Shown here piece after piece: positions 7,900 through 15,861 of a stretch of DNA of 64,000 nucleotides (position 1 is the stretch's first letter; every line of letters begins with the position of its first letter). Under the pieces are notes generated by a model. It saw only the letters and a list, made by a program, of their open reading frames with translations, was not told the origin of the DNA and did no database searches. The stretch is taken from contig NZ_CP022162.1 of NCBI RefSeq assembly GCF_003293595.1, positions 94,346-158,345 of the forward strand, in the 5' to 3' direction. Both the position numbers and the translations under genes were made by a program. This DNA is from Microbacterium sp. PM5. Lineage in GTDB: Bacteria > Actinomycetota > Actinomycetes > Actinomycetales > Microbacteriaceae.

Positions 7900-8958
7900 A
7901 TGCCCGCCGTCCCGCTCACCCTGCGTACGGGACGCGCCACGTCAGCGCTGCCGACGGCCCCCGGCGCGCCGCTCGTCGACCGTTTCGGCCGCGTGCACCG
8001 CGATGTGCGGATCTCGCTGACCGATCGCTGCTCCCTGCGCTGCACGTACTGCATGCCCGAGCAGGGCAACGAATGGCTCGCGCGCACGAGCATCCTCTCC
8101 ACGGACGAGATCGTGCGCGTCGCGCGCATCGCCGCGGCATCCGGGATCTCCACGTTCCGGCTCACGGGAGGCGAGCCGCTGCTGCGCGCCGACATCGTCG
8201 AGGTCGTGCGACGGCTCGCCGCGGTCGAAGGCCCCGACGGGCCGGTCGACATTGCCCTGACGACGAACGGCATCCGTCTCGGCGACGTACTGCCCGACCT
8301 CATCGACGTCGGTCTGCGCCGCCTCAACATCTCGATCGACACCCTCGACCGCGACCGCTTCCGCGACCTCACCCGCCGCGACCGCCTCGACGAGGTCGTG
8401 GCAGGCATCGCCGCGGCGTCCGCGTCGGGACTGCGCCCCCTCAAGCTCAACGCGGTCGCGATGCGCGGCATCAACGACGACGAACTCGTCGACCTCGTCG
8501 CCTTCGCGCTCGATCACGGCGCCGAGATGCGCTTCATCGAGCAGATGCCGCTGGATGCCGGGCACACGTGGGACCGCACACGCATGGTGACCCGCGAGGA
8601 GATCCTGGCAGCGCTCTCGACCCGGTGGCACCTCGAGCCCGTCCCCGGCCGCGGCGGCGCACCCGCGGAGCGCTTCCTGCTCGACGGCGGGCCGGCCTCC
8701 GTCGGCGTGATCGCCTCGGTGACGGCGCCGTTCTGCGGCGCCTGCGACCGCCTGCGGCTCACCGCCGACGGGCAGCTGCGCAACTGCCTGTTCTCCAACG
8801 ACGAGTACGACCTCATGCCGCTGCTGCGTGCGGGCGCCGACGACGTCGCGATCGACGCGCTGTTGCACGAGTGCATCGCCGGCAAGCTTCCGGGACATGC
8901 GATCGATGACCCGTCGTTCCTGCAGCCGGCGCGCGGGATGAACGCGATCGGCGGCTGA
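7900..8958 (+). CDS. moaA: GTP 3',8-cyclase MoaA (radical SAM)
   Basis: 352 aa. Catalyses the first step of Moco synthesis, radical SAM rearrangement of GTP to 3',8-cyclo-GTP. The N-terminal [4Fe-4S] motif CSLRCTYC (about residues 44-51), the TGGEPLLR SAM-binding segment, and the C-terminal second cluster motif CGACDRLRLTADGQLRNC are intact. It ends NAIGG; the conserved C-terminal Gly-Gly is needed for GTP turnover in studied MoaA proteins. It has its own probable leaderless promoter and is separated from the other moa genes by modABC and a TPR gene. Confidence 0.97.
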   Translation: MPAVPLTLRTGRATSALPTAPGAPLVDRFGRVHRDVRISLTDRCSLRCTYCMPEQGNEWLARTSILSTDEIVRVARIAAASGISTFRLTGGEPLLRADIVEVVRRLAAVEGPDGPVDIALTTNGIRLGDVLPDLIDVGLRRLNISIDTLDRDRFRDLTRRDRLDEVVAGIAAASASGLRPLKLNAVAMRGINDDELVDLVAFALDHGAEMRFIEQMPLDAGHTWDRTRMVTREEILAALSTRWHLEPVPGRGGAPAERFLLDGGPASVGVIASVTAPFCGACDRLRLTADGQLRNCLFSNDEYDLMPLLRAGADDVAIDALLHECIAGKLPGHAIDDPSFLQPARGMNAIGG

Positions 8959-8960
8959 AC

Positions 8961-10640
8961 TCAGTCTTCGATGCGCCCGCCGGTCAGCCGCACTGTGCGG
9001 TCGACGAGGCCGGCGGGAACGTCCACGTGCGAGATCAGCACGACGGCACGATCCGGACCGACCGCCCCGAGCAGGTCGGCCAGCAGCGCGTCGGACGCGT
9101 CGACGTCGACACCGGCGGTCGGCTCATCGAGCACGAGCACGGGGAAGCCGTGCAGCAGAGCCCGGGCCAGCGCGATGCGCTGGGCCTGCCCGCCCGACAC
9201 GAGCGCCCCGCGTTCGCCGACCCGCGCGTCCAGGCCGCCGCGCGCGCTCAGCCAGTCACCGAGGCCCACGCGGTGCAGCACCGCCTCCAGCTCGGCATCC
9301 GTCGCCGTGTCTCGCGCGAACAGGAGGTTCTGCCGGATGTCCTCGTCGAAGAGCATGGGCTGCTGTTCGCACAGACCCACCGTCTCGCGGACGCTGTCGG
9401 GGTCGAGGTCGTGCACATCGACCCCACCGATCGTGTACCGGCCGGCGCTCGTCTCCAAGAAGCGCACGAGGACGTGCGCCGCCGTGGTCTTGCCGGCGCC
9501 GCTGGAGCCCACGACCAGGATCCGCTCGCCCGGGGCGACCCTCAGATCCACCGCCTGCAGGGCGTCCTCAGCCGCTCCCGGCCAGCGCGCCGCGACGCCC
9601 TGCAGGACGAGGCCATCGCCGAGCGCGACGGCTTCGCGTGCGTGACCATCGTCATCGTGAGCGACCTCGAGCGGGATGTCCGCCGGCGTCTCGCCCGGCA
9701 GGGCTTCGGCGATCCGGGTGGCCGCGGCGCGTACCTGTCGCCATGATGACGCCGCCGCCGGAACCGCGGTGAAGACCTCGAACACGGCCATCGGCACGAG
9801 CACGGCCACGGCGAAGGCGGGGGCGGTGATCGTTCCGTCGCCGAGTGCGGGAACGGAGGCCAGGACGGCGACGACGGAGGCCGCGCCGGCCAGTACTGAC
9901 ACGACGGCGGTGGAGCCCGCCTGCGCCCCGGCTCGGCGGGTCACCGCCCGCCGCAGGGCATCGTCCGCCGCGGCGATGCGCCGCGCGCTCTGATCGTCGG
10001 CGCCGTACGCGGCGAGGACGTCCAGGCTTGCGAGGTGATCGAGCACGGCGTCGGCGAGACGGGCGCGCAAAGGCGCGATGGAACGCTCCGCGCGGGAGCC
10101 GGCGACCCATCCCCAGCCGACCGCCACGATGGCCGCCACGACGAGGCAGGCGAGGAGCGTGAGCGCCGCGGGCCACCAGACGATGCCGACGAGCACGACG
10201 GCGCCGAGGGCCACCGCCGTCGACGATACGAGAGGCAGCACGACGCGCAGCGGCAGGTTCTGCAGCTCGTCCACATCGTCGACGAGCGCTCCGAGCACCG
10301 AGCCGCGCCGGGTGCGGGTCAGCCCGTCCGGGGCGAGCGGAATGAGCCGGCGCACCAGATCGGTGCGGGTCACCGCGAGCTGGCGCAGGGCCGCATCGTG
10401 GCTCGCGAGTCGCTCCGTGTAGCGGAAGGCGGCCCGACTGAGTGCGAAGGCGCGCACGCCCACGACGGCTGCCGACAGGTACATCACCGGAGGCTGCTCA
10501 CTGGCACGGACGATCAGCCACGCGCTGCAGGCGAGCAGCGCGACCGCCGAGGCCTCCGAGAGGAAGCCCGCTGCGGCGCCCGGCCAGAATCGTCGCAACG
10601 AAGGCATCGCCCGGCGCAGTACGTCCGTCGTGGTGGTCAT
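8961..10640 (-). CDS. cydC: ABC exporter CydC (cytochrome bd assembly)
   Basis: 559 aa half-transporter with an N-terminal six-helix membrane domain and C-terminal ATPase: Walker A VVGSSGAGKTT, signature LVSGGQAQRIALARAL, Walker B VLVLDEPTAGVD, H-loop LISHVD. With CydD it forms the heterodimer needed to mature cytochrome bd (reported heme/thiol export activity in other bacteria). The ATG at 10640 (MTTTTDVLRRAMPSLRRF) overlaps the cydD stop by 4 bp; longer in-frame sequence lies within cydD. Last gene of the leftward cyd operon, ending 3 bp from moaA. Confidence 0.93.
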   Translation of the reverse strand: MTTTTDVLRRAMPSLRRFWPGAAAGFLSEASAVALLACSAWLIVRASEQPPVMYLSAAVVGVRAFALSRAAFRYTERLASHDAALRQLAVTRTDLVRRLIPLAPDGLTRTRRGSVLGALVDDVDELQNLPLRVVLPLVSSTAVALGAVVLVGIVWWPAALTLLACLVVAAIVAVGWGWVAGSRAERSIAPLRARLADAVLDHLASLDVLAAYGADDQSARRIAAADDALRRAVTRRAGAQAGSTAVVSVLAGAASVVAVLASVPALGDGTITAPAFAVAVLVPMAVFEVFTAVPAAASSWRQVRAAATRIAEALPGETPADIPLEVAHDDDGHAREAVALGDGLVLQGVAARWPGAAEDALQAVDLRVAPGERILVVGSSGAGKTTAAHVLVRFLETSAGRYTIGGVDVHDLDPDSVRETVGLCEQQPMLFDEDIRQNLLFARDTATDAELEAVLHRVGLGDWLSARGGLDARVGERGALVSGGQAQRIALARALLHGFPVLVLDEPTAGVDVDASDALLADLLGAVGPDRAVVLISHVDVPAGLVDRTVRLTGGRIED

Positions 10641-12304
10641 GCGCCGACCTCCGCCCGCGTCGCCGACAGCGTCACGACGCGGTCGGCGATCTCGCGCGCG
10701 CTGCGTCGGTGCGAGATCAGAAGCACCGTGGCGCCGTCGTCGGCGAGCCCGCGGATGCCGTGCCACAGGGCCGCCTCGGTCGCGGCATCCAGCGCCGAAC
10801 TCGGCTCGTCGAGGGCGATGACCGGCGCACGGCCGCGGAGGTGGCGGAACACGGCGCGCGCCACCGCCAGCCGCTGGGCCTGCCCGCCCGACACGCCGGC
10901 GCCCTGGACGCCGAGGTCCTGATCCGGATCGAGGGCGTCGGCCTGTGCGACGGCGAGGGCACGCCGCACCAGATCGCGGCGTGACGCGGCATCCGTCTCG
11001 TCGTCGCCGAGCGCGACGTTCTCGGCGATCGTGCCGCCGATCAGGCCCGGGTGCTGGCCCGCCCAGGCGAGCCACGTCGCGGGGGAGAGGGTGTCGACGG
11101 GCGTGTCGTTCAGTCGTGCGTCGCCGTCGAAGGCCACCGCGCCGCGCAACGCGGCGAACACGCTGGACTTGCCGGCGCCGCTCGGGCCCTCGATCAGTGT
11201 CACGGTGCCGGGCTCGGCCACGAGATCGACGGCGGGCAGGAGCAGATCGCCCCGCCGGACGCGCAGGCCGCGTAGCACGAGGCGCGCCGGACCGGATGCC
11301 GCGACTCCGCGCCGTGCGTGCGCCGATCCGGCGGCGCGCGCCTCATCGAGCACCGCGAAGACGTCCTCGGTCGCCGCGACGCCCTCTGCCGCGGCATGGA
11401 ACTGCACGCCCACCTGGCGAAGCGGAAGGTAGGCCTCAGGCGCCAGCAGCAGCACGAACAGGCCGACGGCCAGCGCCAGCGACCCGTCTACCAGCCGGAA
11501 GCCGATCGACACGGCCACGATCGCCACCGAGATCGACGCCAGCAGTTCGAGCGCGAATCCCGACAGGAACGACACGCGCAGCACCCGCATCGTCTCGACC
11601 CGGTATGTCTCGGTGACCTTCTCGATGGACCGGACGGCGCGGTGCTGACGCCCGAAGACCTTGAGTGTCGACAGGCCCTGGACCGTATCGGCGAAGCGGG
11701 CGGCCAGACGCCCCAGAGTGCGCCACTGCTTCTGCTGCACCGTTCGCGTCGCGAGGCCGATCAGCACCATGAACAACGGGATCAGGGGGAGGGTGAGCAG
11801 CACCGTGAGACCGGAGATCCAGTCCTGCCACCACATGACGGCGACCAGTACCGGGGTCGCGATGACGGTGAGCACGAGCTGTGGCAGATAGCGTCCGAAG
11901 TACGCGTCCAGCGCCTCCAGCCCGCGTCCGGCGGTCACGGCGAGCTGGGCGGAGTTGCGTCCGGCGAGCCATCCCGGACCCAGGATGCCGACGGCATCCA
12001 CGAGCTGCGCGCGCAGCTGCGCCTGCACGCGCGCGGCGGCGCGCGCCGAGAGGGCTTCGCGCGCCCAGAGCAGCAGCGCACGGACGACGATGACGGCGGC
12101 CAGCGCGGTCAGCAGTGCGATCAGCTCGGCCCACGGCATCCCGTCGATCGCGCGCGTGATCGCGCGCGTCAGCAGCCACGCGAACGCGACGACGACCGCG
12201 GTCTGGAGTGCGCCGATCACCGCGATCGCGGCGAAGAACGCCCGCGATGCCGACGCGTAGCGCACCAGTCGCGGGTCGACGGGCCGCACGCGTGTGTCTG
12301 CCAT
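10637..12304 (-). CDS. cydD: ABC exporter CydD (cytochrome bd assembly)
   Basis: 555 aa half-transporter. Six hydrophobic segments occupy about residues 15-310; the ATPase domain has Walker A IEGPSGAGKSS, signature GVSGGQAQRLAVARA, Walker B VIALDEPSSALD and LLISHR. The ATG at 12304 (MADTRVRPVDPRL) is preferred because AGGCAGG ends 8 nt upstream; an ATG at 12322 (MRQDRRMADT) is an alternative with a poorly spaced AAGG. It is separated from cydB by 119 bp holding a strong inverted repeat, and overlaps cydC by 4 bp. Confidence 0.92.
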   Translation of the reverse strand: MADTRVRPVDPRLVRYASASRAFFAAIAVIGALQTAVVVAFAWLLTRAITRAIDGMPWAELIALLTALAAVIVVRALLLWAREALSARAAARVQAQLRAQLVDAVGILGPGWLAGRNSAQLAVTAGRGLEALDAYFGRYLPQLVLTVIATPVLVAVMWWQDWISGLTVLLTLPLIPLFMVLIGLATRTVQQKQWRTLGRLAARFADTVQGLSTLKVFGRQHRAVRSIEKVTETYRVETMRVLRVSFLSGFALELLASISVAIVAVSIGFRLVDGSLALAVGLFVLLLAPEAYLPLRQVGVQFHAAAEGVAATEDVFAVLDEARAAGSAHARRGVAASGPARLVLRGLRVRRGDLLLPAVDLVAEPGTVTLIEGPSGAGKSSVFAALRGAVAFDGDARLNDTPVDTLSPATWLAWAGQHPGLIGGTIAENVALGDDETDAASRRDLVRRALAVAQADALDPDQDLGVQGAGVSGGQAQRLAVARAVFRHLRGRAPVIALDEPSSALDAATEAALWHGIRGLADDGATVLLISHRRSAREIADRVVTLSATRAEVGA

Positions 12305-12352
12305 CCTTCGATCCTGCCTCATCCTTCATCCCCCGCAAGCCGCCATCACACG

Positions 12353-12415
12353 GCCGAGCCGCCACGTTCCGGCCGGCCGAAGCATGTCGGCTCGAATAGA
12401 ACGTGGCGGCTCGGC
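12353..12415 (-). repeat. 17-bp inverted repeat between cydB and cydD
   Basis: Perfect 17-bp arms at 12353-12369 and 12399-12415 (left arm GCCGAGCCGCCACGTTC) separated by 29 bases. In the direction of cyd transcription it would form a very stable hairpin inside the operon, after cydB and before cydD. There is no following U-tract, so a classical intrinsic terminator is not evident. Partial termination, mRNA processing or protection of the cydAB message are possible. Confidence 0.8.
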
Positions 12416-12423
12416 GGTGAGTG

Positions 12424-13458
12424 TCAGTGGGCTGCGGTCAGCTCCGCCTTCTCGATCGTCGTGCGGGTGATCCGCTTGCGGAAGATCCAGTACGTCCACG
12501 CCTGGTAGGCGAGCACGAGCGGCAGGAAGATGAGCGCGGCCCACGACATGATCTGCAGCGTCATCGGCGTGCTGGACGCATTCGAGATGGTCAGGCTGAA
12601 GGCGTCATCGGTCGTCGACGGCATGACGTAGGGGAACAGTGCGAGCCACAGCGTCAGCACGGCGAACACGATCGTGACCGCTCCGGCCGCGAAGGCCTTG
12701 CCGTCCCGGTCGGCCATGTTGAACCACACCGACAGGAGCAGCGCGACGGCCGCGATCACACCGCAGGCGATGACCGCCCATAGCAGCGGGGCGCCGCGAC
12801 CGGCGGCGAGGAAGATCGTCCAGACCACGGTTCCGGCCGCGAAGATCACGGTCGGGATCGCGAGCTTCTTGCCGAGTGCTTGCGCGTCGTGGTGCACCTG
12901 ACCGTCGGTCTTCAGGCCCACGAAGTAGACGCCGTGCAGGAAGAACAGCAGCAGCGTCGTCACGCCGACCCAGAGCCCGTAGGGGTTCAGCAGCGTGAAC
13001 AGTGAGCCGGTGAAGTTCTTGTCGGCGTCGATCGGCACGCCCTGCACGATGTTCGCGACCGCGACGCCCCACAGCAGCGCGGGCACCGCGGAGCCGATCG
13101 TGATCATCCAGTCGAAACGGCGCTTCCATCGCAGGTCGTCGCGCTGGTGGCGGTACTCGAACGAGACGCCGCGCGCGATCAGCGCGAGCAGGATGAGCAG
13201 CAGGGGGAGATAGAAGCCGCTGAACAGCGTGGCGTACCACTCCGGGAAGGCCGCGAACAGGCAGGCGCCCGCGACGATGACCCAGGTCTCGTTGAGGTCC
13301 CAGATCGGTCCGATCGTGTTGATCACCTGGCGTCGCGACACCTCGTCCTTGCCGAGGAAGGGCAGCGACATGCCGACACCGAAGTCGAAGCCGTCGAGCA
13401 CGAAGTAGCCGACGAACAGCACTCCGACGATGAAGAACCAGAGGTAGGCGAGGTCCAT
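12424..13458 (-). CDS. cydB: Cytochrome bd quinol oxidase subunit II CydB
   Basis: 344 aa with eight to nine hydrophobic helices. Opens MDLAYLWFFIVGVLFVGYF and carries LDGFDFGVGMSLPFLGKDE and TIGPIWDLNETWVIVAGA, the latter a variant of the usual GPIWDGNEVW motif. CydB is the structural partner of heme-bearing CydA in the high-affinity terminal oxidase. It starts 8 bp after cydA; no small CydX-like ORF fits in that gap. Confidence 0.96.
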   Translation of the reverse strand: MDLAYLWFFIVGVLFVGYFVLDGFDFGVGMSLPFLGKDEVSRRQVINTIGPIWDLNETWVIVAGACLFAAFPEWYATLFSGFYLPLLLILLALIARGVSFEYRHQRDDLRWKRRFDWMITIGSAVPALLWGVAVANIVQGVPIDADKNFTGSLFTLLNPYGLWVGVTTLLLFFLHGVYFVGLKTDGQVHHDAQALGKKLAIPTVIFAAGTVVWTIFLAAGRGAPLLWAVIACGVIAAVALLLSVWFNMADRDGKAFAAGAVTIVFAVLTLWLALFPYVMPSTTDDAFSLTISNASSTPMTLQIMSWAALIFLPLVLAYQAWTYWIFRKRITRTTIEKAELTAAH

Positions 13459-13466
13459 GTCAGCTC

Positions 13467-14912
13467 CTAGTACACCGTGGACGGGGTCTGATCGACCGGG
13501 ACATCGGACGGGTCGGGGTCATCGGGTCCGGGCAGGGGCTGCGGACCCTCCTTGACCGTCTTGACGATGAGGCCGAACTCGACGACCGCGAGGATCGCGT
13601 AGATCGCGGTGAAGGCGATCAGCGAGATCAGGACGGTCCAGCCGGGCACGTTCGGCGAGACGCCGTCCTGCGTGAGCATGAGACCGAACACGATCCAGGG
13701 CTGACGTCCCATCTCGGTGAAGATCCAGCCGACGAGGATGCCGAGCAGGGCCAGCGGCGCCTGCCAGACGGCGAGCCGCCACATCCAGCCGGCGACCGGG
13801 CGCTTCGCGTTCTTGCGGGTGACCCAGAGGCCCGCCACCGCGATCGCGGTGGACAGCAGGCCGAAGCCCATCATCCAGCGGAAGGCCCAGTAGGTGACCC
13901 ACAGGACGGGCGCGAAGTTGCCGCCGACCTGATCGGCGAACTGCGGGAACATCTGCGTCGTGTACAGCTGGTTGAGGTCGTTGATGCCCTCGACGCAGCC
14001 GTTGAAGTCGTGGGTCGACAGGAACGCGAGCACGTACGGCACGCGCAGCGACCACACTTCACCGGTGCCGTCGGGGGTGCCGATCGAGAAGATCGAGAAG
14101 GAAGCATTGGCCCCGCACGCCGAGTTGAACATCGCCTCGGCGGCGGCCATCTTCATCGGCTGCGTCTGGACCATCACGAGTCCCAGCTGGTCGCCGGACA
14201 GGAACACCGCGACGAAACCGATGATCATCGCCCAGAGGCCGAACTTCAGCGCCGGGCGCAGCATCTCGATGTTCTGCTTGCGGGCGAGGTGCCAGGCGGA
14301 TGCCGCGATCACGACACCGGCGGAGAACATGATCGCCGCGGAGATGGTGTGCGGGAACTGCGTCAGTGCGACCGGGTTGGTCAGCACCTGCCAGAAGTCG
14401 GCCATTTCGGCGCGGTGACCCGCGGCCGACATCTGGTAGCCCTTCGGGTTCTGCATGAAGGCGTTGGCCGCGAGGATGAAGTACGCCGACAGCCAGGTGC
14501 CGACGACCGTCATCCAGATGGTGAGCAGGTGGATGCGCCGGGGGAGCTTGTTCCACCCGAAGATCCACAGACCGATGAACGTGGCCTCGAAGAAGAAGGC
14601 CATGAGGCCCTCGAAGGCGAGAGGGGCTCCGAAGACGTCGCCGACGAAGCGGGAGTAGCTCGACCAGTTCATGCCGAACTGGAACTCCTGCACGATGCCG
14701 GTGACGATGCCCATCGCGAAGTTGATCAGGAAGATCTTCCCGAAGAAGCGCGTCAGGTGCAGCCACTTCACGTCACCGGTGCGGTGCCACACCGTCTGGA
14801 AGATGGCGACGAACAGCGACATGCCGAGCGTGAGCGGCACGAAGATGAAGTGGTACAGGGTCGTGAGGCCGAACTGCCAGCGTGCCAGCAGTAGCGGGTC
14901 CAGGAAGTCCAT
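13467..14912 (-). CDS. cydA: Cytochrome bd quinol oxidase subunit I CydA
   Basis: 481 aa heme-binding subunit of the bd-type oxidase, which reduces O2 with menaquinol under low oxygen. Visible ligands and motifs: LARWQFGLTTLYHF (heme ligand His), the PHTISAAIMFSAGV helix (second heme His), and GRQPWIVFGLMLTQDGVSP. The quinol-binding Q-loop is short, as in actinobacterial enzymes. The ATG at 14912 is preferred over 14918 because GGAAGG lies 6 nt upstream of it. First structural gene of the leftward cydABDC operon; the SufR-like regulator lies 100 bp upstream on the same strand. Confidence 0.96.
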   Translation of the reverse strand: MDFLDPLLLARWQFGLTTLYHFIFVPLTLGMSLFVAIFQTVWHRTGDVKWLHLTRFFGKIFLINFAMGIVTGIVQEFQFGMNWSSYSRFVGDVFGAPLAFEGLMAFFFEATFIGLWIFGWNKLPRRIHLLTIWMTVVGTWLSAYFILAANAFMQNPKGYQMSAAGHRAEMADFWQVLTNPVALTQFPHTISAAIMFSAGVVIAASAWHLARKQNIEMLRPALKFGLWAMIIGFVAVFLSGDQLGLVMVQTQPMKMAAAEAMFNSACGANASFSIFSIGTPDGTGEVWSLRVPYVLAFLSTHDFNGCVEGINDLNQLYTTQMFPQFADQVGGNFAPVLWVTYWAFRWMMGFGLLSTAIAVAGLWVTRKNAKRPVAGWMWRLAVWQAPLALLGILVGWIFTEMGRQPWIVFGLMLTQDGVSPNVPGWTVLISLIAFTAIYAILAVVEFGLIVKTVKEGPQPLPGPDDPDPSDVPVDQTPSTVY

Positions 14913-14950
14913 CGTCATCCTTCCGAGGGCGGGAGTCTTCTTCGAGACTG

Positions 14951-14970
14951 AAGCTACACAGGGATTTCCC
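14951..14970 (-). promoter_or_regulatory. Putative cydA promoter region with GGGATTTCCC element
   Basis: On the minus strand TAGCTT (14956-14951) fits TANNNT. Immediately upstream is GGGATTTCCC (14961-14970), four-base inverted arms around a TT centre. This is where a repressor or activator of cydA could act. The -35 is not recognisable. Inference from position and symmetry only. Confidence 0.35.
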
Positions 14971-15012
14971 AGCCGCAGGCGCCCTGGGCCGTGAAAAAGA
15001 AAGGCGTTCTGA

Positions 15013-15636
15013 TCAGGCCGTGGCGCCGGCGAACATCAGCTGGACGACGCACTCGCGCGGGTCGCACGAGGGGCGCATGTCGTCAACGGCGAGCGGCCCA
15101 CCGGCGGCGCTGAGCACGCTCTGCATGAGCCCCAGGTGCACGCGGCAGAGCACTTCGCGATGCTCGGCCTGCGAAGACGCGTGTGCGCAGGGGGTGAGGT
15201 CGACCGTGAGCTCGCGCTCATCGACGAGGGGATCGAAGCCGGCGTCGATCAGGTCTTCCACGAGGGCGTCGACCTGGTGGAGGGCTTCGGTGTCCAGCTC
15301 GGGGGTGGCCCCCGGCAGCACGCGACGCATCAGATCGCCCCGCTCTGCGGCGGCGCGCACCTTGCGGCGCTGGATGGGGCTGGAGGCGAGGATGCCGTCG
15401 GCCGCACTGTAGAGGACTCGGGGGCGGCCGCGAGTGGTGCGGTGCTCCGCCGCCGACACGACGTAGCCCTCGTCGATCAGGCGCTGCAGATGCTCGCGCA
15501 CGGTGTTCGGGTGCAGGCCCGTCGCCTCGACGATCTCGGTGATCGTGCGACGCGGCTGCTCCTGGACGAGGTGCAGGATCTCGACACGTGAATAGCTGGA
15601 AATGGCGCTGTACCCAACCGGGCGACCTGTGGTCAT
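15013..15636 (-). CDS. SufR-like winged-helix regulator with four C-terminal cysteines
   Basis: 207 aa. An N-terminal winged helix (about 14-85; TITEIVEATGLHPNTVREHLQ is the recognition region) is followed by a domain with conserved cysteines: TPCAHAS, EVLCRVHLG, SCDPREC. This arrangement matches the COG2345/SufR family, in which such cysteines bind an Fe-S cluster. It lies directly upstream of cydA on the same strand, so oxygen- or Fe-S-dependent control of the bd oxidase is plausible. TAATGT lies 5 nt before the ATG with no Shine-Dalgarno, so the transcript may be leaderless. Ligand and target are inferred. Confidence 0.8.
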   Translation of the reverse strand: MTTGRPVGYSAISSYSRVEILHLVQEQPRRTITEIVEATGLHPNTVREHLQRLIDEGYVVSAAEHRTTRGRPRVLYSAADGILASSPIQRRKVRAAAERGDLMRRVLPGATPELDTEALHQVDALVEDLIDAGFDPLVDERELTVDLTPCAHASSQAEHREVLCRVHLGLMQSVLSAAGGPLAVDDMRPSCDPRECVVQLMFAGATA

Positions 15637-15641
15637 ACCTC

Positions 15642-15647
15642 ACATTA
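15642..15647 (-). promoter_or_regulatory. Putative -10 (TAATGT) of the SufR-like regulator gene
   Basis: Minus-strand TAATGT followed by GAGGT and the ATG at 15636. It sits in a locally AT-rich patch of an otherwise GC-rich region. The short spacing suggests a leaderless or nearly leaderless mRNA. Confidence 0.45.
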
Positions 15648-15671
15648 TTCACGGTGTCGCTCGTGTGCGCC

Positions 15672-15711
15672 ACCCCCGATCTGCAGGGGGTTTCTTCCGG
15701 CGGGGCGGAAG
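15672..15711 (+). other. Two adjacent short hairpins upstream of the lamin-tail gene
   Basis: ACCCCC/GGGGGT (15672-15677 with 15686-15691, 8-nt loop) is followed directly by CTTCCG/CGGAAG (15694-15699 with 15706-15711, 6-nt loop), separated by TT. They lie in the 5' region of the surface-protein gene and could form leader structure. No function can be assigned. Confidence 0.4.
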
Positions 15712-15861
15712 GCGGTCCGATGGGTGGAAACGCGGACGTCGGCATCCGTTCACCTGCCGTCGATGCGGCGTTCTCCCGCACCCGCAAGCGTCGGCAGAGT
15801 CGCCGTCGCGGCGGCCCCGCCGACCCTCTCATCGAGCGTTCGTCTCGAGTCTGGAGCCGAC

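Noticed and set aside
15724-15861. N-terminal extension of the lamin-tail protein from GTG 15724
   Set aside because: The added 46 residues would bury the signal peptide; the TTG at 15862 has a good ribosome-binding site and a canonical signal sequence.
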